A stretch of 64,000 nucleotides of DNA, from NCBI GenBank assembly GCA_007833815.1, contig CP033464.1:1683501-1747500 (forward strand). The letters are read 5' to 3'. Position numbers and translations under genes: made by a program. This document shows positions 53,384 to 62,529 of the stretch, in pieces (the stretch's first letter is position 1; every line of letters begins with the position of its first letter). The notes under the pieces are model-generated. The model made no database searches. It was not told the origin of the DNA and saw only the letters and a list, made by a program, of their open reading frames with translations. The DNA is from Brevibacillus laterosporus. Its GTDB lineage: Bacteria; Bacillota; Bacilli; Brevibacillales; Brevibacillaceae.

Positions 53384-54304
53384 ATGGAACAAATATTAAA
53401 GAACTTTTTCTTATTCCTTTCTAAAAACCAGGGATTAAATAAAGCCGCCAAAAAATGGGGACTTCGTTTTGGAGCCAGCCGTGTAGTCGCTGGAGAAACC
53501 ATCGCAGAAGCTATTCGTGGTGTACGTGAACTGAATCAAAAAGGGCTGGTTTGCACGCTGGATCACCTTGGAGAATTCGTGTTTAGCGTGGAAGAAGCAA
53601 ATGAATCAGCCGATTATTGTATCAAAACGATCGAAGCAATCTATGAGTCCAAAGTAGATTGTAATCTTTCGCTTAAAATGACGCAGTTAGGCTTGGACAT
53701 TAGTCGTGACCTCTGTGTAAGCAACATGCGCCGTATTTTAGACACAGCGAAGCAGTGTGGAAATATTTTTGTTCGTATTGATATGGAGGATTATGCCCAT
53801 AACCAAGTAACCTTGGAGATCCTACATGAACTGTTACAAGATTATGATAATGTAGGTACGGTTATCCAAGCTTATCTCTATAAATCAGAGAATGATGTAG
53901 AAGGTGTGAAGGACAAACAGGTCAATCTGCGTTTAGTAAAAGGTGCTTATAAAGAATCTCCAGATGTGGCTTACCCGGCGAAAACAGATGTCGATGAGAA
54001 TTACAAAAAAATTATAAAGCAGCATCTTCAGAATGGTAATTATGCAGCAGTTGCAACACATGATGATTCTATTATTGAATACGTGAGGCAATTAGAGAAG
54101 GAGCTTGGAATTGCACGCGATCAATTTGAATTTCAAATGCTATATGGCATTCGTACTCAATCTCAACTAGATTTGGCGAAAGAGGGTTATAAAATGCGCG
54201 TGTATGTCCCATATGGTAATGATTGGTACGGATACTTCATGCGCCGTCTAGCGGAGCGTCCAGCCAATGTAGCTTTTGTAATTAAAGGAATGTTTAGCCG
54301 CTAA
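53384..54304 (+). CDS. Proline dehydrogenase
   Basis: A 306-residue monofunctional PRODH (FAD enzyme oxidising proline to pyrroline-5-carboxylate). Motifs are VRIDMEDY, VIQAYLYKSE, RLVKGAYKE, ATHDDSIIEYV and the C-terminal RVYVPYGNDWYGYFMRRLAERPANV. Bacillus paralogues are PutB and FadM. No P5C dehydrogenase gene follows. AGGGGGATGTAACG precedes the ATG. Transcription is expected from the sigma-54 promoter under the adjacent activator. Confidence 0.95.
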   Translation: MEQILKNFFLFLSKNQGLNKAAKKWGLRFGASRVVAGETIAEAIRGVRELNQKGLVCTLDHLGEFVFSVEEANESADYCIKTIEAIYESKVDCNLSLKMTQLGLDISRDLCVSNMRRILDTAKQCGNIFVRIDMEDYAHNQVTLEILHELLQDYDNVGTVIQAYLYKSENDVEGVKDKQVNLRLVKGAYKESPDVAYPAKTDVDENYKKIIKQHLQNGNYAAVATHDDSIIEYVRQLEKELGIARDQFEFQMLYGIRTQSQLDLAKEGYKMRVYVPYGNDWYGYFMRRLAERPANVAFVIKGMFSR

Positions 54305-54814
54305 ATTCTAGTCAGGTACATGATGTCGTAGGGATATAATTATTGAAGCCGAGGGATAGCATACACACAAAACGAACGTACTATCAACCTGTGTCTATGC
54401 TGGAGAACTCGGCTTGTTTTATTTTTCGTGTTGAAGTTGAATGACATACTAATCTAACTAACGTAGAAGGTGATTGGGTAGCTATTAATAAATACCAAAG
54501 GAGCGCGATTGATAAAATTGATCGCCCATAATTGGAGGCAATTTGTGCTCCCTACAGCAATAAAAAGGTTCTTGACGCAAAGGTGTGTGTGCCATTAGGA
54601 ACCATTCCTCTCCCTTTTTAGATGAAGAGTGAAAATTCAGTTATTTTGTTTTCCTATGATACAAAAGCTTGTGGGGAAAAGGAATCAGAAGACGCACATA
54701 AAAATGTTCAGAAAAATTTTTTAAAACAAGCAAATTGAAGTTTTTTAAAGCAGGAAAAATGGGGTATGTATGTAGTATAATTATAATTATTCTAGTTGTG
54801 GGGAGAGAAACGAA
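54305..54814. other. 510-bp intergenic region after proline dehydrogenase
   Basis: After the terminator this region has no convincing gene. A 29-codon open stretch at 54532-54621 (ending VCVPLGTIPLPF) directly follows a stop and lacks a normal start context; it may be a gene scrap. A hairpin AGGTTC...GGAACC surrounds 54565-54603. Confidence 0.4.
54346..54424 (+). terminator. Terminator of proline dehydrogenase
   Basis: AAGCCGAG and TAGCATA pair with TATGCT and CTCGGCTT across a long loop, then GTTTTATTTTT. Confidence 0.75.
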
Positions 54815-55015
54815 ATGGAGCTTACTGGTCAACGCTTGTTCGTATTATGGAGAACCTTTTCTCAACTTGATTTTCTGCGTCAAATTAGAGGACGTGACAT
54901 TCCAGATAAGTCTGTGAATGAATTAATTAACAAAGTAAAAACCTTAGATGAAGTAGAAATTTTACCGATTGATACGGAACAATTAAGAGAAACGGTAATC
55001 AAACTTCGTAAATAA
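54815..55015 (+). CDS. Small 66-residue protein, unknown
   Basis: ATG preceded by GGGGAGAG and followed by a terminator at 55036. The product is hydrophilic and helical (VNELINKVKTLDEVEILPIDTEQL). No family recognised, but start, stop and terminator are well placed. Confidence 0.6.
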   Translation: MELTGQRLFVLWRTFSQLDFLRQIRGRDIPDKSVNELINKVKTLDEVEILPIDTEQLRETVIKLRK

Positions 55016-55035
55016 AATAAAAAAAACAGGCAAAA

Positions 55036-55072
55036 AACCGACTTCTCCTCTTAACGGATAAGTCGGTTTTTC
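55036..55072. terminator. Bidirectional terminator
   Basis: AAAAACCGACTT pairs with AAGTCGGTTTTT around a 15-base loop. Confidence 0.9.
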
Positions 55073-55197
55073 AATGGTAGCTTACTTCTTGTTCTATCGT
55101 TCTACCTACACTCCAAACAGAATGAGATTACCCAGAAAATCACAGGAATCACTCATTTATTTGGTCAAATCGAGAATGTTGCATGCATAGATCTCCT

Positions 55198-55704
55198 TTA
55201 CAAGAATTTCGCCATACACATAATCGGTTGCGTCAGTTTGCCTACAGAGGCAGTTACTTGTCGATACTGTTCGAAACCTAATCTCCCCCAAAAGTTTAGA
55301 GCGGATTGATTGGAGGCAATGACACCAATGTGTATAGTGTTTTTTTTCAATGAACGAAAGTATTCTTCTAGCATAAGATAGGCTTTTTTCCCGTAGCCTT
55401 TTCCTTGGTAGCTCGAATCTATTAACAACAAGCCAATCCAAGGTTTTTGATCGTTTGGATTTTCTATTAGGATATGAGAGATTCCAATTATCTTGCCTAA
55501 ATGCCGAATGGCAAGCCAATGACCGGATGCATATTTGTTCGTGTCCGAATATTCTTGGTTTAGTTCAGCCAGAGTCAAGATAGGCTCTCCGTTTGTTATT
55601 ACATTGTAGTTTGGATTGCTGTTATATATATCAACTGCGAGAGAAAGTTCCTGCTGTTCTAATGGATTGATGAGTAAGTCATCGTTAAGAAAAGTAAGGA
55701 TCAT
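55198..55704 (-). CDS. GNAT-family N-acetyltransferase
   Basis: A 168-residue acetyltransferase; the core IGLLLIDSSYQGKGYGKKAYLML holds the Q-x-x-G-x-G acetyl-CoA loop, followed by HIGVIASNQSALNFWGRLGFEQY. ATG 55704 lies 2 bases after the stop of the DinB-like gene (TAATATG), giving coupled translation; a longer start would overlap that gene by 35 bases. Confidence 0.85.
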   Translation of the reverse strand: MILTFLNDDLLINPLEQQELSLAVDIYNSNPNYNVITNGEPILTLAELNQEYSDTNKYASGHWLAIRHLGKIIGISHILIENPNDQKPWIGLLLIDSSYQGKGYGKKAYLMLEEYFRSLKKNTIHIGVIASNQSALNFWGRLGFEQYRQVTASVGKLTQPIMCMAKFL

Positions 55705-55705
55705 A

Positions 55706-56164
55706 TTAGGCTTGAGCTCCGTATTTTTTGATCCAGCCAATTTGACCAGCGTGATAGCCTTTGTGATAAATCAACATGCCAAAAGCATCACGTGGGGTTA
55801 TGACACCAATACGAGATTCGACTGGTTGATCCCAGCTTTCTTCAGGCAATAATTCCATTGACTTTAGGACAAATTGACTGGCACGCTCGGTGTAATCCAT
55901 CAAATCGTTCAGATTTGTCCAGACGCCTGTGTCTATGACTTTTCCTAGGGTGTATATGCCTTCCTCTTTGGTAGGTGTCTGGTTAAAAAACATCTGAGAA
56001 AAGGCATATTCCACCTCAGCTATATGTCTGATGAGAAAACCAATTGAGTTGGTAGCAGGGGGAATCTTCCACGATAGCTGCTCTTCATTGATTCCTTGCA
56101 ATAAAGCTAGATATCGTTTCTGATGAGCGGAATGGTACTGCGGTAGTAATTCTTGTACAATCAT
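55706..56164 (-). CDS. DinB/DUF664-like four-helix protein
   Basis: A 152-residue protein with the DinB-fold metal ligands: RHIAEVEYAFSQMFF early and LIYHKGYHAGQIGWIKK at the C-terminus. These proteins are often thiol- or metal-dependent enzymes of unknown substrate. ATG 56164 has AAGGGTGTG upstream. Operon with the following GNAT gene. Confidence 0.82.
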   Translation of the reverse strand: MIVQELLPQYHSAHQKRYLALLQGINEEQLSWKIPPATNSIGFLIRHIAEVEYAFSQMFFNQTPTKEEGIYTLGKVIDTGVWTNLNDLMDYTERASQFVLKSMELLPEESWDQPVESRIGVITPRDAFGMLIYHKGYHAGQIGWIKKYGAQA

Positions 56165-56317
56165 AAGACACACCCTTTCTTAACATATGATGCATAAGCC
56201 TTGTCATTTATTATAGGGGAAAATTTTTGAAATTTCACGCAAGAAAAAAAGAAAAATGTTCACGTTCTATTAGAATCGTATATAATCAAAAAAAGGGAAA
56301 ATAAGGAGGCTACAGAC

Positions 56318-56737
56318 ATGGCACATATCTTTGCCTTTACGGTTCGTTCTACCGAAGTAGATTTCATTGGTCATGTGAACAATGCCAAATATCTGGAATA
56401 TATGGAATGGGCTCGCTTTGACTGGTTAATCACTGAAGGCTATACTATAGAAGAGCTACAGAAACGGCATATTTTCCCGGTTGTTGTGAATATGAATGTT
56501 AATTATCGTAGTGAACTAATCATGGGCGATGAGATTAGTATTCAAACAACCTTGGTTAATGTAGGCAAACGTAGCTTTGTGATCAAGCATGAATTGTATC
56601 ATGAGAAAAAGGGCTTGGTCGCAGACGGCTTGGTTACGATGGTCATGATTGATCAGACGGAGCGTCGTGCTGTTGAACTACCTGACGAGTTGAAAGAGTT
56701 ATTTCTTTCTGTACAGAAAGAAGAACTGATTCCCTAA
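56318..56737 (+). CDS. Acyl-CoA thioesterase (4HBT hotdog fold)
   Basis: A 139-residue YbgC/FcbC-type thioesterase. The catalytic segment is STEVDFIGHVNNAKYLEYMEWARFDW, with the Asp and HVNN characteristic of 4HBT enzymes; then VNYRSELIMGDEISIQT. AAGGAGG precedes the ATG. Likely hydrolyses short or aromatic acyl-CoA. Confidence 0.88.
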   Translation: MAHIFAFTVRSTEVDFIGHVNNAKYLEYMEWARFDWLITEGYTIEELQKRHIFPVVVNMNVNYRSELIMGDEISIQTTLVNVGKRSFVIKHELYHEKKGLVADGLVTMVMIDQTERRAVELPDELKELFLSVQKEELIP

Positions 56738-56791
56738 GCGATTGCTTTTGTAAAAGAATGTACTCTTTTTGGGAATAATAATGCATGCTCC

Positions 56792-56820
56792 CTACCCTCC
56801 GCTAGCGGGGGGTTATTTCT
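56792..56820 (+). terminator. Terminator after the thioesterase gene
   Basis: ACCCTCCGC pairs with GCGGGGGGT around a TA turn, then TATTTCTTTT. Confidence 0.65.
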
Positions 56821-56949
56821 TTTAATAAGGGAAAATGGAGGAGGAGAGGATTTAGAAAGAAAGGTTGACAATTCCTTTTTTGTAAAACATAATCAACTAT
56901 TATGTATAGAAAATATGAATTTAAGTAGGAAGAAAAAAGGGGTACGAAC

Positions 56950-58323
56950 ATGGTACGTTCTAAAAAAAGCATTTTGACTGCCTTGATGGTAACAACATTT
57001 TTAACAGCCATTGATACGACGGTAGTCACAACAGCAATGCCTGCCATCGCAAATGATCTGGGTCAAACGACGCTCATTTCATGGGTTTTCTCCATTTATT
57101 TACTGACAACGGCTGTTACGACTCCTATTTATGGTAAGCTTGCCGATTTGTTTGGACGGAAAAAAATCTTCTTATTTGGTACGACAGTTTTTTTGATAGG
57201 TTCATTTTTATGCGGCTTGTCTAGCTCGATGACGCAGCTCATGCTGTACCGAGGTATTCAAGGATTGGGAGCGGGTGCTGTTCAACCTATCACAATGACA
57301 ATTATTGGGGATTTGTATACGCAGGAAGAGCGCGCTAAATTGATGGGGTTATTTAGTGCCGTATGGGGAGTAGCAGCGATTGTAGGACCTGTAGTCGGTG
57401 GATTTTTTGTAGATTATGTAGCTTGGGAATGGATTTTTTATATTAATATTCCAATCGGACTTGTTAGTATTTTTATGATTTCAAAACACTTCCAAGAAGA
57501 GCTTACTCCGAAAAAGGTTCACATAGATTATTGGGGTGCGTTGTTCTTTACCGGTAGTTTGGTTACATTCTTGTACACGCTGTTAGCAGAGGGAGAGGGA
57601 CAAGGAATCAACTTAAATACAACAACGATTTCCTTACTTATTGTCAGTTTCATTTTATTTTGTATCTTTATTGCTATTGAAAAGCGTACACCTGAACCGA
57701 TGCTACCGTTACCCTTATTTAAACGACGCTTGATTGCAACTTCTCAAGTTATTTCTGCTTTGCATGGGGCTTTGTTAATTGGTGTATCGGTTTATATGCC
57801 AAATTGGCTTATCAACATTGTCGGACTATCCGCAACGCTTGCGGGAATCGTCGTTCTGCCATTATCTCTAGGCTGGCCATTAGCAGCTTCTGTAGGGGGA
57901 CGTTACTACAGTCGTCTGGGGTATAAATGGTTGGTCGTGATTGGTGGATTTTTCTTTTTGGTTGGTCAACTATTACTATCGTTTCTCACACCAGCAACGT
58001 CCGTTTTCTATATCGGCTTCTTGATGTTTATTCTCGGTCTAGGATTCGGTCTTACTATGACTGCTATCACGATTGCGGTACAAAGCAGCGTCGGCTGGCG
58101 TCAGCGCGGTGTAGCGACTAGTTCAGTACAATTCATGAGAACTATGGGACAAACCGTTGGGATTACGATGTTCGGTGCCGTATTTAATATGTATTTGATG
58201 CAAGGACAAATGGAAACGGGATTGCTTAAGGTATTCCATGCCTTATTTGTAACGGCGATTATTGGGATATTTGTAACCATTCTGTTGCCGAAAAAAGCTG
58301 AGCAGGTGGAAGAAGGGCACTAA
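56950..58323 (+). CDS. DHA2-family MFS drug exporter (14 helices)
   Basis: A 457-residue transporter of the EmrB/QacA family. Motifs are the antiporter start FLTAIDTTVVTTAMPAIANDL, loop motif GKLADLFGRKKIFLFG, motif B LYRGIQGLGAGAVQP and motif C GVAAIVGPVVGGFFVDYVAWEWIFYINIPIG. Substrate unknown; no adjacent regulator. Confidence 0.93.
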   Translation: MVRSKKSILTALMVTTFLTAIDTTVVTTAMPAIANDLGQTTLISWVFSIYLLTTAVTTPIYGKLADLFGRKKIFLFGTTVFLIGSFLCGLSSSMTQLMLYRGIQGLGAGAVQPITMTIIGDLYTQEERAKLMGLFSAVWGVAAIVGPVVGGFFVDYVAWEWIFYINIPIGLVSIFMISKHFQEELTPKKVHIDYWGALFFTGSLVTFLYTLLAEGEGQGINLNTTTISLLIVSFILFCIFIAIEKRTPEPMLPLPLFKRRLIATSQVISALHGALLIGVSVYMPNWLINIVGLSATLAGIVVLPLSLGWPLAASVGGRYYSRLGYKWLVVIGGFFFLVGQLLLSFLTPATSVFYIGFLMFILGLGFGLTMTAITIAVQSSVGWRQRGVATSSVQFMRTMGQTVGITMFGAVFNMYLMQGQMETGLLKVFHALFVTAIIGIFVTILLPKKAEQVEEGH

Positions 58324-58331
58324 TAGTAACA

Positions 58332-58385
58332 AGCAAGATCGACTGATAGGTGATTACAAGCCCCTAGCGATCTTGCTTTTTTTCT
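58332..58385 (+). terminator. Terminator after the DHA2 exporter
   Basis: AGCAAGATCG pairs with CGATCTTGCT across a long loop, followed by T8. Confidence 0.85.
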
Positions 58386-58548
58386 ATGTAAACATACCGA
58401 CTCTTTGGTACTGTTCAGATGCTCGTGTATTAGTTTTCATTCAACCCTGTATTTTGCTTTATCACATGTAAGATTATCTTGTTACTCTCACTACGTTCAT
58501 GGTACGATGGGCAAAATCTATTAAACAGTGTAATAAGGAGGATACAGC

Positions 58549-59238
58549 ATGAAAACAATCGGTCTGTTAGGTGGTATGAGCTGGGAATCTACTACTGAAT
58601 ATTACAAACACATCAATCAGATGGTGAATCAACGAGTCGGAGCACTTGCATCAGCTACATGTGTTGTATACTCCGTTAATTTTGAAGAGATTGTTCAGTG
58701 TCAAAAAGAAGGTCGCTGGGACGATGCCGCCAAGATATTGGGTGAAGCAGCAGAACGTATAGAGAAGGCGGGGGCTGATTGTCTGCTTGTTTGCACCAAT
58801 ACCATGCATAAGATTGCCAATCAAATATCTGCTCACAGCACATTACCCTTTTTACATATTGCAGATGCAACAGCAGAAAAAATTCGGGAGAAAAGGCTTC
58901 AAAAAGTAGGATTGTTAGGCACAAAGTTTACGATGGAGCAGGATTTCTTTATTGAAAAAATGAAAGAGCACGGCATTGAGATTATTGTACCAGCAGAGAA
59001 AGATCGCGATCTTGTTCATCAGGTTATTTTTGATGAGCTTTGCAAAGGGGTCATTACACAAGCATCACGACATGCCTACCAGCAAATTATGGATGGCTTG
59101 GTTAAGGCGGGAGCAGAGGGTATTATTCTTGGCTGTACGGAAATTACATTATTGGTTGACCCAAATGATGCAACTGTTCCACTGTTTGACACCACGCGGA
59201 TACATGCGGCAAAAGCAGTTGATTTTGCGTTAGAATAA
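58549..59238 (+). CDS. Aspartate/glutamate racemase family protein
   Basis: A 229-residue cofactor-independent racemase. The two catalytic cysteines lie in LLVCTNTMHK and ILGCTEITLL, and the N-terminus has the family motif TIGLLGGMSWESTTEYY. It is closer to the YgeA/aspartate racemase branch than to MurI. AAGGAGG precedes the ATG. Substrate could be aspartate or a broader set. Confidence 0.92.
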   Translation: MKTIGLLGGMSWESTTEYYKHINQMVNQRVGALASATCVVYSVNFEEIVQCQKEGRWDDAAKILGEAAERIEKAGADCLLVCTNTMHKIANQISAHSTLPFLHIADATAEKIREKRLQKVGLLGTKFTMEQDFFIEKMKEHGIEIIVPAEKDRDLVHQVIFDELCKGVITQASRHAYQQIMDGLVKAGAEGIILGCTEITLLVDPNDATVPLFDTTRIHAAKAVDFALE

Positions 59239-59273
59239 ACATTTTTATTTTTATCAGAATGGTTTCTTCACTT

Positions 59274-59311
59274 GATTACTAGGCTCGAAGATATATTCGA
59301 GCCTAGTAATC
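59274..59311. other. Perfect 16-bp hairpin without a T run
   Basis: GATTACTAGGCTCGAA pairs perfectly with TTCGAGCCTAGTAATC around GATATA. It is between the racemase gene and the next promoter; no T run on either strand. Confidence 0.8.
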
Positions 59312-59322
59312 TAAAAAATGTA

Positions 59323-59377
59323 CTGACAGTTACAGAAAAAAGGCATATACTACACATAAAATGAGTGAGTACTCACT
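59323..59377 (+). promoter_or_regulatory. Promoter and TetR operator of the MFP/ABC efflux operon
   Basis: CTGACA (59323) and TATACT (59346) are 17 bases apart. A perfect palindrome AGTGAGTACTCACT at 59364-59377 overlaps the expected start. The TetR protein at the operon end is the likely ligand-controlled repressor. Confidence 0.85.
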
Positions 59378-59402
59378 TTAAAAAGAAGAGGGTGTCGATC
59401 TG

Positions 59403-60602
59403 ATGCGCAAACGTATTGGGTATGTTCTCCTATGTGTAGGTCTAGGCTTTTCATTAACAGCTTGCTCTGCAAATAAAGAGGAACAAGTCATGTCAGGGAT
59501 GTTGGAAGCGGAAGAACTGCCTATCATTGCGGAGGTGAGTGGCAGTATCTTGAGCATTTCAGTAGCAGAGGGCGCTACGATCCAAAAGGGACAAATTTTG
59601 GCGCAAATAGATCCGAGAAGCTACGAATTAGCTGTTCTAGAAGCAGAGGCGGTCGTACAGCAAGCTACTGCGAAACTAGATGAAGCAAAAGCAGGAAATC
59701 GTAGTCAAACAGTGAAAAAAGGAGCTTCTACAGTTGCCTCCGCAGATGCTAATTTGTTCCTTGCCGAAACTCGCTCAAGACAAGCTACAACGAATGTAGC
59801 CCGCGTCGAAGAACAGGTAAAGCAGGTGGAGCAACAATTATCAGGGGCCAAGGATACACTTACTTTTGAACAAAGACGTCTGCAAGAATCGGAAGCACTC
59901 TTCAACAAAGGAGCCATCACGAAGCGGGAATATGATGTGCAAAAAGAAGTAGCAAATAAAGCGAAGGCACAGGTAGAGCAGTTGAACACACAAGTGGCTA
60001 TGGTAAAAACACAAATAGCTACTGCGGTGGAGGACCAGGCTGCGGCTAGAGCGCAGATTGCTACTGCTCAGGCACAGCGAGAGGGTGCTTATGCCGATTT
60101 AGATTTACTACAAGAAGGTACTACCAACTATACACTTCGTAACTTGTTTGCAATAGAAAAGCAAGCTAAAACAAAATTAGCGAGTACCCAATTACAGAGA
60201 GAGAAAACAAAGCTTGTTGCACCAGCAGATGGCATCATTCTTCGAAAAAATGTGACGGAGGGAGAAGTGGCTAAGACAGGTGCAAGTTTATTTACAATGA
60301 TGAAACAAAATCAACTAAAGGTAAAAGTGTTTATTCCGGAGGCCGAGATTGGCAAAGTGAAAGTGAATGATCAGGTAGCTATAAAAGTAGACGCGTATCC
60401 TGATGAGACTTTTGCAGGGCGAATTCATACAATCTCAGAAAAGGCTGAGTTTACTCCCAGAAATGTGCAAACCAAAAATGAACGTACGAAGCTAGTATTT
60501 GCGGTTACTATATACGCTGAGGAAGGGCTGGATCGTTTAAAACCGGGGATGCCAGCAGATGTGCTGATGGCAAGTGTGAGTAAAGAGGTGAAAAAACCAT
60601 GA
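59403..60602 (+). CDS. HlyD-family efflux adaptor lipoprotein
   Basis: A 399-residue membrane-fusion protein. The N-terminus has a lipoprotein signal with lipobox SLTAC. A split biotinyl-lipoyl domain (VAEGATIQKGQILAQIDPRSYELA and KLVAPADGIILRKNVTEGEVAKTG) flanks a long coiled coil (residues 85-260); a beta-barrel domain follows (KVFIPEAEIGKVKVNDQVAIKVDAYPDETFAG). It couples with the ABC pair downstream (YbhGFSR-like). Stop overlaps the ATPase start. Confidence 0.9.
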   Translation: MRKRIGYVLLCVGLGFSLTACSANKEEQVMSGMLEAEELPIIAEVSGSILSISVAEGATIQKGQILAQIDPRSYELAVLEAEAVVQQATAKLDEAKAGNRSQTVKKGASTVASADANLFLAETRSRQATTNVARVEEQVKQVEQQLSGAKDTLTFEQRRLQESEALFNKGAITKREYDVQKEVANKAKAQVEQLNTQVAMVKTQIATAVEDQAAARAQIATAQAQREGAYADLDLLQEGTTNYTLRNLFAIEKQAKTKLASTQLQREKTKLVAPADGIILRKNVTEGEVAKTGASLFTMMKQNQLKVKVFIPEAEIGKVKVNDQVAIKVDAYPDETFAGRIHTISEKAEFTPRNVQTKNERTKLVFAVTIYAEEGLDRLKPGMPADVLMASVSKEVKKP

Positions 60603-61387
60603 CCCCTCATACATTTGCCATTCATTGCAAGCAATTGACCAAGCGGTTTAAAGATCGAGTTGCAGTTAATCAGTTGTCTATCTCCATTAAGAAAGGCTCC
60701 ATTTATGGATTTTTGGGACCAAACGGATCAGGTAAATCAACGACAATCCGCATGCTGTGCGGTCTGTTAACTCCATCTTCGGGGACAGGGGAGGTTCTTG
60801 GTTATGACGTAATGACCCAAAGTGAAGAGATTAAGCAACGGATCGGGTATATGTCACAAAGGTTTAGCTTGTATGAAGATTTAACGGTGGATGAAAATCT
60901 AGAATTTTATGCAGGGATTTATGGAATCAAAGGAGACCGAAAAAAACAACGAAAACAAGAACTGATAGAAATGGCGGGATTAGCTGGCAGGGAAAAACAG
61001 TTAGCAGGTTCTTTATCGGGTGGTTGGAAACAACGTCTGGCTCTCTCATGTGCATTATTACATGAGCCGGAATTGTTGATATTAGATGAACCTACTGCTG
61101 GCGTGGACCCAGTATCGCGGCGGATATTCTGGGAGGTTATCCATGAGTTGGCGGAACAGGGTATTACCATTTTGGTAACCACTCACTATATGGATGAAGC
61201 TCAGACATGTGATTGGATTGGATTTATCTTTTTTGGCAACTTACTGGCTCAGGGCACACCACAACAGCTGATGGAGGAGCTAGGTGAAGACAATTTGGAG
61301 GATGTGTTTATCCAGCTAGTAAAACAAGAAGAAGATAGGCTAGCAGTTAGTTCTAATAATGAAGAGGAAGCGAGGGATCGTCGATGA
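60599..61387 (+). CDS. ABC transporter ATPase
   Basis: A 262-residue ATPase with Walker A GPNGSGKST, signature SLSGGWKQRLALS, Walker B LLILDEPTAGVDP and H-loop TTHYMDEA. It is the drug-efflux type (YbhF/CcmA-like). Overlaps of 4 bases on both sides show a coupled operon. Confidence 0.93.
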   Translation: MTPHTFAIHCKQLTKRFKDRVAVNQLSISIKKGSIYGFLGPNGSGKSTTIRMLCGLLTPSSGTGEVLGYDVMTQSEEIKQRIGYMSQRFSLYEDLTVDENLEFYAGIYGIKGDRKKQRKQELIEMAGLAGREKQLAGSLSGGWKQRLALSCALLHEPELLILDEPTAGVDPVSRRIFWEVIHELAEQGITILVTTHYMDEAQTCDWIGFIFFGNLLAQGTPQQLMEELGEDNLEDVFIQLVKQEEDRLAVSSNNEEEARDRR

Positions 61388-62523
61388 AACGTTTCTCGCT
61401 AAACAGATATTGGGCGATCGTAAAAAAAGAAATTATTCAGATTAGGCGAGATAAAGCCAGCTTTGCCATTGCGCTTGGGATGCCTATTATGATGATTTTT
61501 CTATTTGGGTATGCGATGAATACTGACGTTTCCCATTTGAAGACTGTCATTTGGGATCAAAGTCATTCAGCAGAAAGCCGTGAAATCATAGCTAACCTAG
61601 AGAATACAGAAATCTATCAAGTGAATTCTTATGCTAACAGCTATCAGGAACTGGAAACAGTGATAGACAAAGGTGAAGCCGATGTGGCAGTTGTCATTCC
61701 ACCAGATTACGCCAATAAACGTGATAACAATGAAGCAGTTTCCATTCAAATGCTAATCAACGGATCTGATCCAAACGTTGCTCGTACAGCGTACACCAAT
61801 GCCATTCTGATCGTGCAAAATAAAGCGATGAACATTCAGGAGCAACTATTGCAAAAACAGGGTATGGGCAAAATGGAGTTACCACTTCAGTTGGAAACAC
61901 GAGTCTTGTTTAACCCCAATATGGAGAGTATTGTGTTTAATATTCCAGGTTTAATTGGGCTCATTATGCAAAACGTCATCATGATTTTAACAGCGTTCTC
62001 TATGGTCAGGGAAAAAGAACGCGGAACGATGGAGCAATTAATCGTCACTCCGATCCAAACACTGGAACTATTACTAGGCAAAATAACTCCCTACATCTTT
62101 ATAGGTCTGTTTTCTTTTACGATCGTCTTGTCGTTAGGGGTGTTTTGGTTTGGGGTACCAGTCAAAGGCAGTTTTTTACTTTTAGTCTGTCTCTCTTTGC
62201 TATTTTTGATCGCTACACTTACTCTTGGCATCATGATTTCTACCATCTCCAAGACGCAATTGCAGGCGATGCAGCTTTCGTTTGCTTTTATTTTACCTAG
62301 TGTGCTGTTATCTGGGTTTATGTTTCCTCGAGATACGATGCCGCTCGTGATACAATGGATTGGATCGATTGTCCCACTAACCTATTTTTTGGAAATATTG
62401 AGGGGCATTTTCTTAAAAGGAATTGGCTTAGAAGCATTATGGATGAATGTGATGGGGTTACTCGTATTTTTTATGCTCATTATCAGCATTGCGATGCTAC
62501 GGTTTCGGAAAAGAATGGATTAA
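61384..62523 (+). CDS. ABC-2 type efflux permease
   Basis: A 379-residue permease of the YbhS/YhhJ type: an N-terminal helix (FAIALGMPIMMIFLFGYAM), a large extracytoplasmic domain (about 45-180) and five C-terminal helices with the ABC-2 signature MVREKERGTMEQLIVTPI. Works with the preceding ATPase and adaptor. Confidence 0.92.
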   Translation: MKRFSLNRYWAIVKKEIIQIRRDKASFAIALGMPIMMIFLFGYAMNTDVSHLKTVIWDQSHSAESREIIANLENTEIYQVNSYANSYQELETVIDKGEADVAVVIPPDYANKRDNNEAVSIQMLINGSDPNVARTAYTNAILIVQNKAMNIQEQLLQKQGMGKMELPLQLETRVLFNPNMESIVFNIPGLIGLIMQNVIMILTAFSMVREKERGTMEQLIVTPIQTLELLLGKITPYIFIGLFSFTIVLSLGVFWFGVPVKGSFLLLVCLSLLFLIATLTLGIMISTISKTQLQAMQLSFAFILPSVLLSGFMFPRDTMPLVIQWIGSIVPLTYFLEILRGIFLKGIGLEALWMNVMGLLVFFMLIISIAMLRFRKRMD

Positions 62524-62529
62524 TGTTGG

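Noticed and set aside
54565-54603. Possible c-di-GMP (GEMM) riboswitch because of GACGCAAAG
   Set aside because: Only this short block agrees; the paired helices and tetraloop receptor of GEMM-I are not present and the next gene is not adjacent in the usual way.
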